This document shows positions 1-7,272 of a stretch of DNA of 10,264 nucleotides, one piece after another. The notes beneath the pieces are model-generated. The model worked only from the letters and a program-made list of their open reading frames with translations. It did not search any database and had not been told where the DNA came from. The stretch is from Rhodoferax sp. (GTDB lineage: Bacteria > Pseudomonadota > Gammaproteobacteria > Burkholderiales > Burkholderiaceae_C): contig JAEMRG010000056.1 of NCBI GenBank assembly GCA_016463455.1, positions 1-10,264 on the forward strand, written 5' to 3'. A program made the translations under genes and the position numbers. Within the stretch, counting starts at the first letter, position 1. Every line of letters starts with the position of its first letter.

Positions 1-642
1 GCCCACCCCTGCGCCACCCACCCAGTGCGCAAGTTCCATACTGCGCCGGTGCCTCCACAGCAGCGCCCCAGCAATGACCAAATAAGCACCCAAAACCAGC
101 CAACGCAGATGCGCCACGTCCCAAGCGCCCCCGTGCACCAGGATGGACGCCACATCTTGCGGGGTGTTCAGTGAGACGCTATAGGTATCGAAAAACCCGA
201 CCCGCAGTTCCGACAAAACGCCGCGCAAAGTCATTTGCGCGCTGACGGCAGCGACCAGCAAGGTCACCCAGGCCTTGAGATTGCCGGCTCCGGCCTTGAC
301 CAAATTGCGCTGCGGACACCCCGCTGCCAATACCATGCCAAAGCCAAATATCAGGCCTCCGACCGTATTGGATAACCAGAGTAATCGCGTGCTCCAGGCG
401 TTGGTCTTGGTGGCGTCCAGCCAGGACATCTCAATCAGCACCAGCGACCCGGTAGCAGCCACCGCAATCGCCAGCACCCACATCAGCATGCGCGCGGTAC
501 CGCCAAAGCTAAACCAATCTGCAATCGCGCCCATGGTGCAAAACCTGGTTCTTTGGGCCAGCGCTCCCAGCAGCAGGCCGAGCAAGAGCCCGCCCCAAAC
601 TACCGTGAAAGCAGCGGCATCAGGTCCAAGAGGGATGGTCAT
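1..642 (-). CDS. YeeE/YedE-family sulfur-compound permease (SoxT/TsuA-like), C-terminus cut by window edge
   Basis: Multipass inner-membrane protein of the YeeE/YedE (DUF395) family, whose studied members transport thiosulfate or related sulfur species. I translated the minus strand by hand: ATG at 642-640, then 214 open codons to base 1. Visible are hydrophobic helices around residues 14-29, 52-72, 92-110, 124-137 and 181-196. Two family-type cysteine motifs are present: RTRFCTMGAI (Cys35) and GFGMVLAAGCPQR (Cys109), which resemble the cysteines that relay thiosulfate in TsuA-type transporters. The rest of the protein lies outside the window. The gene is divergent from soxC with about 108 bases between start codons, so the two may share control. 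No good Shine-Dalgarno precedes the ATG, but no other upstream start is better. The family is clear; the substrate and the soxT name are inference from context. Confidence 0.85.
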   Translation of the reverse strand, partial: MTIPLGPDAAAFTVVWGGLLLGLLLGALAQRTRFCTMGAIADWFSFGGTARMLMWVLAIAVAATGSLVLIEMSWLDATKTNAWSTRLLWLSNTVGGLIFGFGMVLAAGCPQRNLVKAGAGNLKAWVTLLVAAVSAQMTLRGVLSELRVGFFDTYSVSLNTPQDVASILVHGGAWDVAHLRWLVLGAYLVIAGALLWRHRRSMELAHWVGGAGVG

Positions 643-750
643 AGCGTTTTAGCGAATTTTTAAGGGGAATAGCCCGAATGTATCGCAGCGGACAGGGACT
701 AAGGGTTTATCCTAGTGCAAACATATCATTTATTGCTTATATTAGCGCTC
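643..750. promoter_or_regulatory. Divergent intergenic region, probable sox control region
   Basis: This gap separates the permease from soxC and is clearly richer in A+T than the flanking genes, especially from about 705. On the plus strand TATATT (738-743) resembles a sigma-70 -10 element, with a poor -35 match GTGCAA (715-720) 17 bases upstream. If real, transcription would begin at or very near the soxC ATG at 751. Possible operator half-sites: AATGTAT (677-683) with its inverted copy ATACATT (755-761), and TGAAT (752-756) with ATTCA (764-768) separated by 7 bases. ATAT is repeated at 723-726 and 739-742. An ArsR-type regulator is encoded at the other end of the operon and is the natural candidate to bind here. 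No element is strong enough to be certain. Confidence 0.4.
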
Positions 751-2133
751 ATGAATACATTAAATTCACACGCAAAGACACCGGGTCGCCTTGTCAAAGC
801 GCCGGAGAATTTTTTAGGTGCCCATGCGGTCAGCACGGTATTCGAAGAAGCCAAGAGTGGCCGGCGCAACTTCCTGCGTAACGCCTTTGCGGCGGCGAGC
901 CTTACCGCATCGGTGCCCGCATTGGCGCAAGCCAGTGTTAGTGCGCAAGCGCAAGGTGACCCCCATATCCTGAATTTGCCAGAACATTCACGCGGGCTAG
1001 GGCAAGCGGTCGCGAGCGACGGTTACGGCAAGCCATCTAAGTTTGAAACTAATGTGCAGCGGCGTACCAGTCCTGGACTGACACAAACGGCACAAGCCTC
1101 CGTCTCTTTCGCCCCACTGCAATCCCTGTTTGGCATCGTGACACCCAGCGGCTTGCATTTTGAGCGCCATCACCAAGGCTGGTGGGACATCGACCCGTCC
1201 AAGCACCGCCTGATGATCAATGGCGCAGACGACAGATTGGTCAAGACGCCCCTGGTGTTTACGATGGACGAGATCATGCGCTTGCCGTCGGTGAGCCGGT
1301 TTCACTTTATCGAATGCGGCGCCAACACCGGCATGGAATGGGGCAACGTCGCCGTGCCCACCTGCCAATACACGCACGGCATGATCAGTTGCAGCGAATT
1401 TACCGGTGTGCCACTGAAGCTACTGTTAGACCGCGCCGGTGTGGATTACCGTCGTGGCCGTTATGTGCTGGCCGAAGGGGCCGATGGCTCGTCCATGACG
1501 CGCACGGTGCCTATGGAGCTGATAGAAAGCGGCGAGGTGTTCGTCGCCTATGGCCAAAACGGCGAAATGTTACGCCCCGAAAACGGCTACCCCTTGCGCC
1601 TGGTGGTACCGGGGGTGCAAGGCGTGAGTTGGGTGAAGTACTTGCGCCGCATCGAAGTGGGCGATAAGCCCTATGGCACCAAGGACGAAGTCATTCATTA
1701 CGTGGACCTGATGCCCGGCGGCAAGCATCGCCAGTACACCAGCACACAGGAATGCAAAAGCGTGGTGACTACGCCATCGGGCGGGCAGCTCTTGCTGGAC
1801 CAGGGCTTTTACAACATCACCGGCCTGGCCTGGTCGGGCAGAGGCAAGGTGCGAGGCGTGGACGTATCGACCGACGGCGGGCGCAACTGGCGCAAGGCGC
1901 GCCTAGAGAGCCCGGTGCTCAGCAAGTGCCTAAGCCGTTTCAGTCTTGACTGGGTGTGGGACGGCAAACCGGCCTTGATTCAAAGCCGGGCAAGCGATGA
2001 AACCGGCTACGTGCAACCCAGCAGTCGCCAACTGCGGGCGGTGCGCGGCACCCGCTCGATCTACCACAACAACTCCATTCAGACCTGGCTGGTGCAAGAA
2101 AACGGCGAGGTTAAAAATGTCCAGATCGCCTAA
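751..2133 (+). CDS. soxC: SoxC, molybdenum-cofactor sulfane dehydrogenase subunit
   Basis: Catalytic molybdopterin subunit of periplasmic SoxCD, which oxidises the sulfane sulfur left on SoxY cysteine after SoxB action (a six-electron step). The 460-residue product has a Tat signal (SGRRNFLR at 36-43, hydrophobic stretch, AQA cleavage region near 59-61). An oxidoreductase molybdopterin-binding fold follows from about 120 to 320, with FHFIECGANTGMEW holding the likely Mo-ligand cysteine Cys189. The C-terminal Mo-cofactor dimerisation domain (about 330-450) includes the stretch VRGVDVSTDGGRNW. Start choice: ATG 751 gives an N-terminus (MNTLNSHAKTPGRLVKAPEN) that looks typical for this family. 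An in-frame GTG at 715, with AAGGG at 701-705 upstream, would add 12 mostly hydrophobic residues ahead of the Tat signal and is less likely. The gene ends inside soxD (17-base overlap). Confidence 0.95.
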   Translation: MNTLNSHAKTPGRLVKAPENFLGAHAVSTVFEEAKSGRRNFLRNAFAAASLTASVPALAQASVSAQAQGDPHILNLPEHSRGLGQAVASDGYGKPSKFETNVQRRTSPGLTQTAQASVSFAPLQSLFGIVTPSGLHFERHHQGWWDIDPSKHRLMINGADDRLVKTPLVFTMDEIMRLPSVSRFHFIECGANTGMEWGNVAVPTCQYTHGMISCSEFTGVPLKLLLDRAGVDYRRGRYVLAEGADGSSMTRTVPMELIESGEVFVAYGQNGEMLRPENGYPLRLVVPGVQGVSWVKYLRRIEVGDKPYGTKDEVIHYVDLMPGGKHRQYTSTQECKSVVTTPSGGQLLLDQGFYNITGLAWSGRGKVRGVDVSTDGGRNWRKARLESPVLSKCLSRFSLDWVWDGKPALIQSRASDETGYVQPSSRQLRAVRGTRSIYHNNSIQTWLVQENGEVKNVQIA

Positions 2134-3226
2134 ATTCAGTGCCGCGTATCTGATCCCGGCCATGGCGATAGCAGCGCTGTTGGCCGCGCCGATGGTGTCG
2201 GCCCAAAACGATTACACATCGATCGGTCGTGCGGCCACGCCCCAGGAAGTGGCCGCCTGGAATATCGACGTGCGCCCTGACTTCCAGGGGCTACCCCAAG
2301 GCGCGGGCTCGGTCAGCCAGGGCATGGCCATTTGGGAAAGCCAATGCACGTCATGCCACGGTGTGTTCGGCGAGAGTAACCAGACCTACTCACCCCTGGT
2401 GGGCGGAACGACCGCGCAAGATATGAAGAGCGGCCAGGTAGCGCGTCTGAACGATGCTGCTTACCCCGGTCGCACGACCTTGATGAAGGTGTCCACCTTG
2501 TCAACCTTGTGGGATTACATCAACCGCGCCATGCCCTGGAACGCGCCCAAATCGCTCAGTACCGATGAAGTCTATGCCGTCACCGCCTACTTACTCAATT
2601 TAGGTGGCATCGTGCCGGACAACTTGGTTTTATCAAACACCAACATAGCGGACGTGCAAAAGCTATTGCCCAACCGCAACGGCATGACCACCGACCATGG
2701 CCTGTGGCCAGGCAAGCTGATGGGCAATGGCGCCAAGCCCGACGTCAAAGCCGTAGCCTGCATGAAGGACTGTGCGGTGGGCCCAAAGGTCACATCCTTC
2801 CTGCCGGATTTTGCCCGCAACGCGCATGGCAATTTGGCCGAGCAAAACCGCACCGTGGGTGCGCAGCGCGGTGTGGACACCACGCAAGCACCCGCCGCAA
2901 ACGCAGTACAGGCCCGCCAGATGGCAAGCCTTGCACCGGCTAAGGCCTTGGTCGCCGTCCCTTCTGCGAACGCTGCGGCCATGGCCTTGTCACAAAAGCA
3001 TACCTGTACCGCCTGCCACGGCATAGACAACAAAATTGTCGGCCCCGGATTCAAAGAAGTAGCCAAAAAGTATGCCGAGCGCCCGGATGCGGTAGGCTAC
3101 CTGGCCGGCAAGATTCGCGCGGGAGGCTCAGGCCTGTGGGGATCTATCCCCATGCCTGCACAAGGCCTGAGCGATGCAGACGCACAAACCATCGCTAAGT
3201 GGATTGCCGCTGGCGCCAACAAATGA
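2117..3226 (+). CDS. soxD: SoxD, diheme c-type cytochrome subunit of SoxCD
   Basis: Electron-accepting subunit of SoxCD; passes electrons from the SoxC molybdenum centre to a periplasmic cytochrome c. The 369-residue protein has a Sec signal peptide (hydrophobic segment about 10-27, cleavage near VSAQ). Two cytochrome c domains follow: heme motif CTSCH at 77-81 with a likely Met ligand in RAMPWNAP, and CTACH at 297-301 with a likely Met ligand in SIPMPAQG. An alanine- and glutamine-rich linker at about 255-290 joins them. ATG 2117 is chosen because GAGG (2107-2110) lies 6 bases upstream and the signal peptide starts there; the reading frame stays open further upstream but those residues are soxC sequence in another frame. 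The 17-base overlap with soxC suggests translational coupling and equal subunit supply. Confidence 0.95.
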   Translation: MSRSPKFSAAYLIPAMAIAALLAAPMVSAQNDYTSIGRAATPQEVAAWNIDVRPDFQGLPQGAGSVSQGMAIWESQCTSCHGVFGESNQTYSPLVGGTTAQDMKSGQVARLNDAAYPGRTTLMKVSTLSTLWDYINRAMPWNAPKSLSTDEVYAVTAYLLNLGGIVPDNLVLSNTNIADVQKLLPNRNGMTTDHGLWPGKLMGNGAKPDVKAVACMKDCAVGPKVTSFLPDFARNAHGNLAEQNRTVGAQRGVDTTQAPAANAVQARQMASLAPAKALVAVPSANAAAMALSQKHTCTACHGIDNKIVGPGFKEVAKKYAERPDAVGYLAGKIRAGGSGLWGSIPMPAQGLSDADAQTIAKWIAAGANK

Positions 3227-3240
3227 CTAAGGAGAACTTG

Positions 3241-3705
3241 ATGACAACACGCAGACAAATGATTTTTCGCTCCGCCCAGTTGGGCGCTATGCTTGCCACA
3301 CTCGGCTTTTTGCCGGGTGCCGCACAGGCGCAAGCGGCCTACAACGCGGCCGCCTTCGAAGCCAAGAATATGGCCGAACTGATGAAGGCATTTGGCGCTT
3401 CGACCCCCACCGAAAGCAAAGACGTGACCATCACCGGCCCCGACATTGCCGAGAACGGTGCGGTAGTTCCCATAGGCGCCTCGACTGCGCTGCCCGGCGC
3501 TAAACGTATGTTGCTGCTGGTGGAGAAAAATCCTTCGGTTCTGTCGGCAGTTTTCGATGTCAGCGATGCGGTCGATGCCAACTTCTCTACCCGTGTGAAG
3601 ATGGGACAGTCCTCCAATGTATTTGCAGTCGCTTTGATGGCAGATGGCAAGGTGCTATATGCAGTCAAGGAAATCAAAGTGACACTTGGCGGCTGCGGCG
3701 GCTAA
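3241..3705 (+). CDS. soxY: SoxY, sulfur-carrier subunit of SoxYZ
   Basis: Carrier protein on which the sulfur substrate is covalently bound throughout the Sox cycle. The 154-residue product ends in the diagnostic GGCGG swinging arm; Cys152 is the substrate-carrying residue. A Tat signal is visible at the N-terminus (TTRRQMIFR, Arg4-Arg5, then a hydrophobic stretch ending at AQAQA near residue 30). The mature part is an immunoglobulin-like SoxY domain with segments such as VTITGPDIAENGAVVPIG. ATG 3241 is fixed by AAGGAG (3229-3234) 6 bases upstream and by the Tat motif; it starts 14 bases after the soxD stop. The partner gene soxZ follows 30 bases later with an almost identical ribosome-binding site. 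All expected features are intact. Confidence 0.97.
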   Translation: MTTRRQMIFRSAQLGAMLATLGFLPGAAQAQAAYNAAAFEAKNMAELMKAFGASTPTESKDVTITGPDIAENGAVVPIGASTALPGAKRMLLLVEKNPSVLSAVFDVSDAVDANFSTRVKMGQSSNVFAVALMADGKVLYAVKEIKVTLGGCGG

Positions 3706-3735
3706 ATCCATACAACCCAATTAAAGGAGAACACC

Positions 3736-4047
3736 ATGTCCGATCCCATGCGTATTCGCGCCCAGTCCGCTGGCGACAAAGCCACTGTGCGGGTGCTGAT
3801 GAGCCACGAAATGGAAACTGGTTTGCGCAAAGATGGCGCAGGAAAAGTCATACCCGCTTGGTTTATCCAGGAGGTTGCAGCGCAACTCAACGGCAAAACC
3901 GTGATGACCGCGCAATGGGGTCCCGCAGTGTCTAAGAACCCATTTTTGCAATTCAGTGTGAAAGGCGCCAAGGCCGGCGACAAGATCGCCATCACCTGGA
4001 CCGACAACAAAGGTGATAAGCGCACTGACGAAGCCACCGTATCCTAA
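3736..4047 (+). CDS. soxZ: SoxZ, SoxY-binding subunit of SoxYZ
   Basis: Small partner that forms the SoxYZ heterodimer and presents the SoxY arm to SoxAX, SoxB and SoxCD. The 103-residue protein is of normal family length. It begins SDPMRIRAQSAGDKATVRVL and contains MSHEMETGLRKD and NPFLQFSVKGAKAGDKI, both recognisable SoxZ segments of its Ig-like beta sandwich. It has no cysteine and no signal peptide, as usual; family knowledge says it is exported folded together with Tat-borne SoxY. AAGGAG (3724-3729) sits 6 bases before ATG 3736. soxA starts 14 bases downstream of its stop. Function follows from strong family recognition and its position after soxY. Confidence 0.97.
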   Translation: MSDPMRIRAQSAGDKATVRVLMSHEMETGLRKDGAGKVIPAWFIQEVAAQLNGKTVMTAQWGPAVSKNPFLQFSVKGAKAGDKIAITWTDNKGDKRTDEATVS

Positions 4048-4061
4048 ATTGAGGAGACTCC

Positions 4062-4859
4062 ATGCTAAAAATCTTAAGTTTGCTGGCCATGGCTATGCTG
4101 TCAACGGCTGCGTTAGCGCAGCAAAAGTCGGCCGCCGATGGCATTGCTGAATACCGCGCTATGTTGGCCGATGGCAATCCCGCCGAGCTTTTCGAAGCGC
4201 GCGGCGAAGATTTGTGGAAGAAAAAGCGCGGCCCCAAAAACGCGTCTCTAGAACAATGCGACCTCGGCAAAGGCCCGGGCGTAGTGAAAGGCGCGTTTGT
4301 GGAGTTGCCGCGCTGGTTTGCCGATACCGGCAAAGTCCAGGACTTGGAGTCGCGCTTGCTCACCTGCATGGAAACGCTCCAGGGCCTGGACGCAAAAGTC
4401 ATCGCTGCAACACCTTTTGGTAAAGGTGAGCAAGTGGGCATGGAAGGGCTCACCGCCTGGATCTCTGCCGAATCCAAAGGCATGCCCTTTAATTTGCCGC
4501 AATCCCATACCCAAGAAAAAGTGACCTACGAGCTAGGCAAACGCACCTTCTTTTACCGCGCCGGCCCCTATGATTTTTCGTGTGCCTCGTGCCATGCCCA
4601 AGCGGGCAAACGCATCCGCTTGCAAGACTTGCCCGAACTCACCAAGAACCCGGGAGATGGTGTGGGCTTTGCGGCCTGGCCGGCCTACCGCGTCAGCAGC
4701 GGCGAGATGTGGAGCATGCAGCGCCGCCTCAATGACTGCTACCGCCAGCAGCGCTTTCCGTACCCAGGCTACGCTTCGGACGTGACCGTCGCATTAGGCG
4801 TCTATATGGGTGTCAATGCCAAAGGCGCCCAGTCGGTCGCACCTGCACTCAAACGTTGA
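4062..4859 (+). CDS. soxA: SoxA, monoheme-type c-type cytochrome of SoxAX
   Basis: Catalytic subunit of SoxAX, which oxidatively joins thiosulfate to the SoxY cysteine in the periplasm. The 265-residue product has a Sec signal (hydrophobic stretch to about 19, cleavage after ALA/Q). Only one heme motif is present, CASCH at 174-178. The expected cysteine ligand or active-site residue is Cys226 in RRLNDCYRQQRFPYPGYAS. Where diheme SoxA proteins carry a first CxxCH, this one has LEQCDLGKG with a lone Cys66, and Cys102 (LLTCMETL) remains, so a structural disulfide probably replaces the first heme, as in known monoheme SoxA proteins. GAGGAG (4051-4056) lies 5 bases before ATG 4062. Its stop codon overlaps the soxX ribosome-binding site. 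Confidence 0.95.
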   Translation: MLKILSLLAMAMLSTAALAQQKSAADGIAEYRAMLADGNPAELFEARGEDLWKKKRGPKNASLEQCDLGKGPGVVKGAFVELPRWFADTGKVQDLESRLLTCMETLQGLDAKVIAATPFGKGEQVGMEGLTAWISAESKGMPFNLPQSHTQEKVTYELGKRTFFYRAGPYDFSCASCHAQAGKRIRLQDLPELTKNPGDGVGFAAWPAYRVSSGEMWSMQRRLNDCYRQQRFPYPGYASDVTVALGVYMGVNAKGAQSVAPALKR

Positions 4860-4869
4860 GGAACATAGT

Positions 4870-5517
4870 ATGTACAGATTTAAAACTCTCCTTTCCGTGG
4901 CCGCCCTGTTGTCTATGGCCGGTTGTGCCCTGCTGCAACCTGGCCCGAACTACGCGGAGTTGGTCAAGCAGATGATGGATGCCTCGTTTCGCACTGAAGG
5001 AATTGCCACCACCGACCGATTGATTCAAGATCAAGCGAACGCTGCATGTTCCGAGGCCCAAGGTGCAAATCCTCCAGATGCAGTGGTAGAGGCCATCCAA
5101 CAAGCGGCCTTAAAAAGCGTGCGCATGCCCTCGGATGGAAAATTCACCGGAGACTGGCGCGAGGGTGCGAAGCTGGCGCAAAACGGGCGTGGCATGACCT
5201 GGACCGACAAAACGGCTCTGCCCAAAGACAATGGCGGCAACTGCCTGAACTGCCACCAGGTGACTAAAGAAGAATTGTCTTACGGCACCATAGGCCCCAG
5301 CCTGTACCACTATGGAAAAGACCGCGGCGTACTGGACCCCGAGAGCCCGCAGGCCCGCCCCATCGTGGAGTACACCTGGATCAAGATTTATAACGCCAAG
5401 TCCTACAACGCTTGCTCGGGTATGCCGCGTTTCGGCCACGCCGGTTTGCTCGATGAAAAGCAAATGAAAGATTTGATGGCACTTTTGCTAGACCCCAAGT
5501 CCCCCGTCAATCGCTAA
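4870..5517 (+). CDS. soxX: SoxX, monoheme cytochrome c subunit of SoxAX, predicted lipoprotein
   Basis: Small-subunit cytochrome of SoxAX that takes electrons from SoxA. The 215-residue product carries one heme motif, CLNCH (125-129), and a likely distal Met185 in CSGMPRFGH. The N-terminus is a short hydrophobic signal ending in a lipobox-like SMAGC, so Cys19 may be lipidated and the protein membrane-anchored. About 70-80 residues lie between the lipobox and the cytochrome domain, making it longer than compact SoxX proteins; the region includes an extra Cys60, and another extra cysteine is Cys182. ATG 4870 is chosen because GAGGAA (4858-4863) precedes it by 6 bases and the lipoprotein signal starts there; the frame is open upstream to 4810 but overlaps soxA. 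The gap to soxB is 12 bases. Confidence 0.94.
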   Translation: MYRFKTLLSVAALLSMAGCALLQPGPNYAELVKQMMDASFRTEGIATTDRLIQDQANAACSEAQGANPPDAVVEAIQQAALKSVRMPSDGKFTGDWREGAKLAQNGRGMTWTDKTALPKDNGGNCLNCHQVTKEELSYGTIGPSLYHYGKDRGVLDPESPQARPIVEYTWIKIYNAKSYNACSGMPRFGHAGLLDEKQMKDLMALLLDPKSPVNR

Positions 5518-5529
5518 ACCGCAGGCCCT

Positions 5530-7272
5530 ATGAATCTGTCCAAGCGGGAGTTTTTGCAAGTACTGGGTGCTGCCTCTGCGGCTGGCCTGAACCTGGGTAT
5601 GTTCAGTCATGCAGATGCGGCAAGCGCCCAGCGCGGCTTGTATGACATAGCGCCCTTTGGCAATGTGTCCTTGCTGCACATGACGGACTGCCACGCGCAG
5701 TTAATGCCCATCCATTTCCGCGAGCCCAGCGTGAACATGGGCGTGGCGGCAATGCAGGGCAATTTGCCCCACCTGGTCGGAGACCACTTGCAAAAGATGC
5801 TCGCCATAGCGCCCGGCAGTGCGCAGGCCCACGCCTTTACGTACATTGATTTTGAAAGCGCCGCGCGTGCGTACGGCAAGGTGGGCGGGTTTGCGCACTT
5901 AGCCACCCTGGTCAAACAGCTCAAGGCCAGCCGCCCGGGGGCCTTGCTGCTCGATGGTGGCGATACCTGGCAGGGTTCGGCTACCGCCTTGTGGACCGAT
6001 GCGCAAGACATGGTCGATGCCTGCAAATTGCTTGGCGTGGACGTGATGACCGGGCATTGGGAATTTACTTATGGCATGGAGCGGGTTAAGGAAATTGTCG
6101 AGAAAGACTTTGCGGGCAAGATAGATTTTGTTGCGCAAAATATCAAAACCACAGATTTTGGCGACCCGGTCTTCAAGCCCTATGTGCTGCGCGAAATCAA
6201 TGGCGTTCAGGTCGCCATCATCGGCCAAGCCTTTCCTTACACACCTATCGCCAACCCGCGCTACATGGTGGCCGACTGGAGCTTTGGTATCCAGGACGAA
6301 AACCTCCAAAAAATGGTAGATGAAGTTCGGGCGAAAGGCGCCAAAGTAGTCGTCGTGCTATCGCACAACGGCATGGACGTGGATTTGAAAATGGCCACGC
6401 GGGTGCGCGGCGTAGATGCTATTTTGGGCGGGCACACGCACGACGGCGTGCCAGTGGCCATACCGGTGTCCAACGCTGGCGGGAAAACCCTGGTTACCAA
6501 CGCGGGCAGCAATGGCAAATTTTTGGGTGTAATAGATTTTCAGGTGGGCAGTGCCGGCGTCAGCGACTTTCGCTACCGGCTGCTGCCGGTGTTTTCCAAC
6601 CAGATTAAAGCCGATCCGGCCATGGCGGCCTTGATCGAAAAGGTGCGCCAACCCTACGCCTCAAAACTGGCTGAAACACTGGCGGTGACCGATGGCTTGC
6701 TCTACCGGCGCGGTAATTTCAACGGCAGTTGGGACCAGTTGGTCTGTGATGCGCTGATGGAGGTACAGGGCGCCGACATTGCGCTAAGCCCGGGGTTTCG
6801 GTGGGGCACCACTTTATTGCCTGGCGACCCAATTACCCGCGAACTGATGATGGACCAACTCGCTATCACCTACCCCTACACCACGCTCACCGAAATGAGC
6901 GGCGAATCGATCAAAGGTATTTTGGAAGACGTGGCCGACAACCTATTTAATCCCGACCCTTATTACCAACAGGGCGGCGATATGGTTCGGGTAGGCGGCT
7001 TGGCCTATACCTGCGAACCCGGCCAAAAAATGGGGCAGCGTATCTCGGGCATGCGCTTGGGTGGCAAAGCGGTAGAGGCCTCGCGTAGGTACAAAGTGGC
7101 CGGCTGGGCGCCGGTGGCCGAAGCCGCGCGTACAGCGCCCGGCAGCAAACCCATTTGGGACGTGGTCGAGACCTGGCTCAAATCCCAAGCCGGTGGCCGT
7201 GTCAAAGCCCGCAAGATCAATACCCCGACACTTCTAGGAATGACGGGTAACCAAGGGATTGCAAATCTATGA
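5530..7272 (+). CDS. soxB: SoxB, manganese-dependent sulfate thiol esterase (thiosulfohydrolase)
   Basis: Periplasmic hydrolase that removes the terminal sulfone from SoxY-cysteine S-thiosulfonate as sulfate. The 580-residue protein belongs to the 5'-nucleotidase/metallophosphatase superfamily. Metal-binding motifs are MTDCHAQ (Asp53, His55), DGGDTWQGS (Asp145), GHWEFTYG (175-182), AQN (Asn204), VLSHNGMDVD (His279) and GGHTHDG (His302, His304). GHWE in place of the nucleotidase GNHE is the SoxB signature. The C-terminal nucleotidase-like domain runs from about 360 to the end. The N-terminus resembles a Tat signal but reads SKREFLQVLG, with Lys-Arg instead of the twin arginine. The ribosome-binding site before ATG 5530 is weak (AGG, 5523-5525). 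The stop overlaps the next start in ATGA, indicating coupling. Confidence 0.97.
   Translation: MNLSKREFLQVLGAASAAGLNLGMFSHADAASAQRGLYDIAPFGNVSLLHMTDCHAQLMPIHFREPSVNMGVAAMQGNLPHLVGDHLQKMLAIAPGSAQAHAFTYIDFESAARAYGKVGGFAHLATLVKQLKASRPGALLLDGGDTWQGSATALWTDAQDMVDACKLLGVDVMTGHWEFTYGMERVKEIVEKDFAGKIDFVAQNIKTTDFGDPVFKPYVLREINGVQVAIIGQAFPYTPIANPRYMVADWSFGIQDENLQKMVDEVRAKGAKVVVVLSHNGMDVDLKMATRVRGVDAILGGHTHDGVPVAIPVSNAGGKTLVTNAGSNGKFLGVIDFQVGSAGVSDFRYRLLPVFSNQIKADPAMAALIEKVRQPYASKLAETLAVTDGLLYRRGNFNGSWDQLVCDALMEVQGADIALSPGFRWGTTLLPGDPITRELMMDQLAITYPYTTLTEMSGESIKGILEDVADNLFNPDPYYQQGGDMVRVGGLAYTCEPGQKMGQRISGMRLGGKAVEASRRYKVAGWAPVAEAARTAPGSKPIWDVVETWLKSQAGGRVKARKINTPTLLGMTGNQGIANL

Noticed and set aside
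275..652. Plus-strand open frame of 125 codons at the left
   Set aside because: It mirrors the minus-strand YeeE/YedE permease, whose translation shows membrane helices and conserved cysteine motifs.
1182..1667. Plus-strand open frame of 161 codons inside soxC
   Set aside because: Frame-shifted shadow of soxC; arginine-rich, low-information sequence without domains.
2587..3066. Long open frame on the minus strand opposite soxD
   Set aside because: It lies wholly antisense to a clear diheme cytochrome gene, has no recognisable domain, and such mirror frames are common in GC-rich coding DNA.
3992..4483. Minus-strand open frame across the soxZ-soxA junction
   Set aside because: Covers parts of two well-supported genes and has no recognisable motif.
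5607..6309. Two overlapping minus-strand open frames opposite soxB
   Set aside because: Antisense shadows of soxB with no ribosome-binding site or family features.
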